The translations under genes were made by a program, and so were the position numbers. Below are positions 26,284 through 27,216 of a stretch of DNA of 27,216 nucleotides, in pieces. Each line of letters begins with the position of its first letter. The stretch's first letter is position 1. The stretch comes from Priapulus caudatus (lineage: Eukaryota > Priapulida > Priapulimorpha > Priapulimorphida > Priapulidae), in the NCBI RefSeq assembly GCF_000485595.1, contig NW_014577213.1, positions 5,426-32,641 on the forward strand. The letters run 5' to 3'. The notes beneath the pieces were generated by a model. That model had not been told where the DNA came from, ran no database searches, and was given only the letters and a program-made list of their open reading frames with translations.

Positions 26284-27036
26284 ACGACAATGCGCGCCAT
26301 CTAACGAGCTCGATCACAGATTTTTTAGTCATATTTTCCAATTTATTTTGCTTGGTGACAATACTTATATAGGAACAAACGATTCGCAAGGCGCCTTTAT
26401 AATATGTTAGTACTTCTACGTAGTCAGTGTGTCAAAATGTACTTGCGATATTAAATTTTCTAAGTCTCATCACCCCGTAACGAATATTATATCCATCTTA
26501 GTCTGAAACGAAGAAAAGAGCCTAATGTTGATCACAGAGACAGATCAACGCTGCGGATTGCAGCAGAAAAAGGTTCCATGTCACACTCAACCAGAGAGTA
26601 ATAAAGGAGAAGGAAGAGAGTTCCAGTATAAAATGATAAAAACAAACATAAAAAACAAGTCCTTATTGTAGCAGTATTCATATTATTTTATACACTGCAC
26701 CGACGCGCCATCTATTATGAGCGTTGTACGTGAGTAAAGCAATCCAACATGGCAGCGCCCCTGTCAACGTTGTAACTTCGTTCGTGCTTAATAAATCATC
26801 TTAACTACAACCAAGACTTGTCGAATACCATTACACTTATAAGACACACGCTGAAACTTATTATCATAAGTGCGTATCCATTTTTTTCACATCATCGCTG
26901 GTTCCACCTACACTGCAAAAACACCCTGTCTCACTTTTTCTCAAAGTCACTTCGCCACAATCCATTTCTCCCGCTCAACTTTTTCTCGTACCCCATTCTC
27001 TCTTTCTTTGTCGATCTGGTCATTTCCGCTCCACCT
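26284..27036. other. Gene-free DNA
   Basis: No coding region or element ends I can support. Two AGATGGCGC motifs on the minus strand lie at 26294-26302 and 26705-26713. Confidence 0.45.
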
Positions 27037-27216
27037 CGAGCCCATTGCCAAACGAATTTACTGGAGTTCCTCGAACTAGTGACGAAGTATGTAGACCATG
27101 GAGACCCTGTGGATGCAATATACCTGGACTTTTCTAAAGTCTTTGATAAGGTACCCCACAAACGACTTGTCAACAAACTGCAAGCACATGGTATCACGGG
27201 ACAGGTCAGTAGATGG
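27037..27216 (+). mobile_element. LINE reverse-transcriptase fragment (CR1/L2/Jockey type), cut by window
   Basis: Reads CQTNLLEFLELVTKYVDHGD, then PVDAIYLDFSKVFDKVPHKR and LVNKLQAHGITG..W. The xCxTNLL motif, the DxIYLDFSKAFDKVPH motif with the first catalytic Asp, and the KLxxxGI motif are diagnostic for non-LTR retrotransposon reverse transcriptase. Upstream of about 27037 the expected earlier RT motifs are not visible, so the element is probably 5'-truncated or degenerate. The catalytic YADD would lie beyond the window edge. Confidence 0.92.

Noticed and set aside
26690-26870. Possible LTR (AATAAA-like signal and compact promoter-like sequence)
   Set aside because: No TG..CA ends, partner LTR, primer-binding site or target duplication could be found.
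1-27216. A novel multi-gene system (defence, biosynthesis or similar)
   Set aside because: Only two host genes are present, on opposite strands and about 9 kb apart, with no sign of functional linkage; the rest is transposon and simple-repeat DNA.

Overview
The window is nuclear DNA of an animal, most likely a marine or other invertebrate with a repeat-rich, highly polymorphic genome. This rests on spliced genes with GT..AG introns, C2H2 zinc fingers, tRNA-derived SINEs, a CR1/L2/Jockey-type LINE fragment, hAT and PIF/Harbinger-like DNA transposons, and long (TG)n/(CA)n tracts. The species cannot be named from sequence alone. Two single N characters (902, 4338) show it is a draft assembly.

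Layout. 1-901: an exon and intron piece nearly identical to 10203-11109, i.e. a second partial copy of a monocarboxylate transporter (MCT/SLC16-like) gene, ending exactly at the N at 902. 903-5530: largely gene-free, with TG/CA/CG microsatellites, two small G-rich MITE-like elements embedded in them, and a polypurine tract. 5600-5880: two tRNA-headed SINE-like units in tandem. 6837-11282: a four-exon MCT-like gene on the + strand, all introns in phase 1. Intron 1 carries a 1.3-kb minisatellite with an internally inverted block. Exon 1 reads through the expected family sequence except for an in-frame TAA where the family has a conserved Trp.

11502-17003: nested transposons. A decayed hAT transposase (12281-15039) lies between PIF/Harbinger-like terminal repeats and is itself interrupted by a 167-bp MITE with a clean target-site duplication. 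Next come a further 371-bp MITE and two MITEs of one family in head-to-head inverted arrangement. 17950-18430: a short-period minisatellite split by a SINE with a 16-bp target duplication. 18602: a perfect match to a CTCF consensus. 20584-23481 (- strand): a single-exon C2H2 zinc-finger protein with a hierarchical 11-aa/157-aa repeat tail. 24125-25725: nested MITEs, the inner one with TTAA duplications (Kolobok- or piggyBac-like). 25740-26283: a minus-strand SINE head, a hairpin and a 122-bp MITE with a 9-bp target duplication. 27037-27216: the start of a LINE reverse-transcriptase domain running off the window.

Host genes are only two: the MCT-like carrier, a plasma-membrane proton-linked transporter family, and the zinc-finger protein, a presumed nuclear DNA-binding regulator. 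Nothing suggests they work together. I see no multi-gene system. The strongest unusual signals are the Trp-to-stop codon in the MCT gene overlapping a perfect splice donor, the inverted block in its intronic minisatellite, the hierarchical repeat tail of the zinc-finger protein, and the datable transposon nesting.
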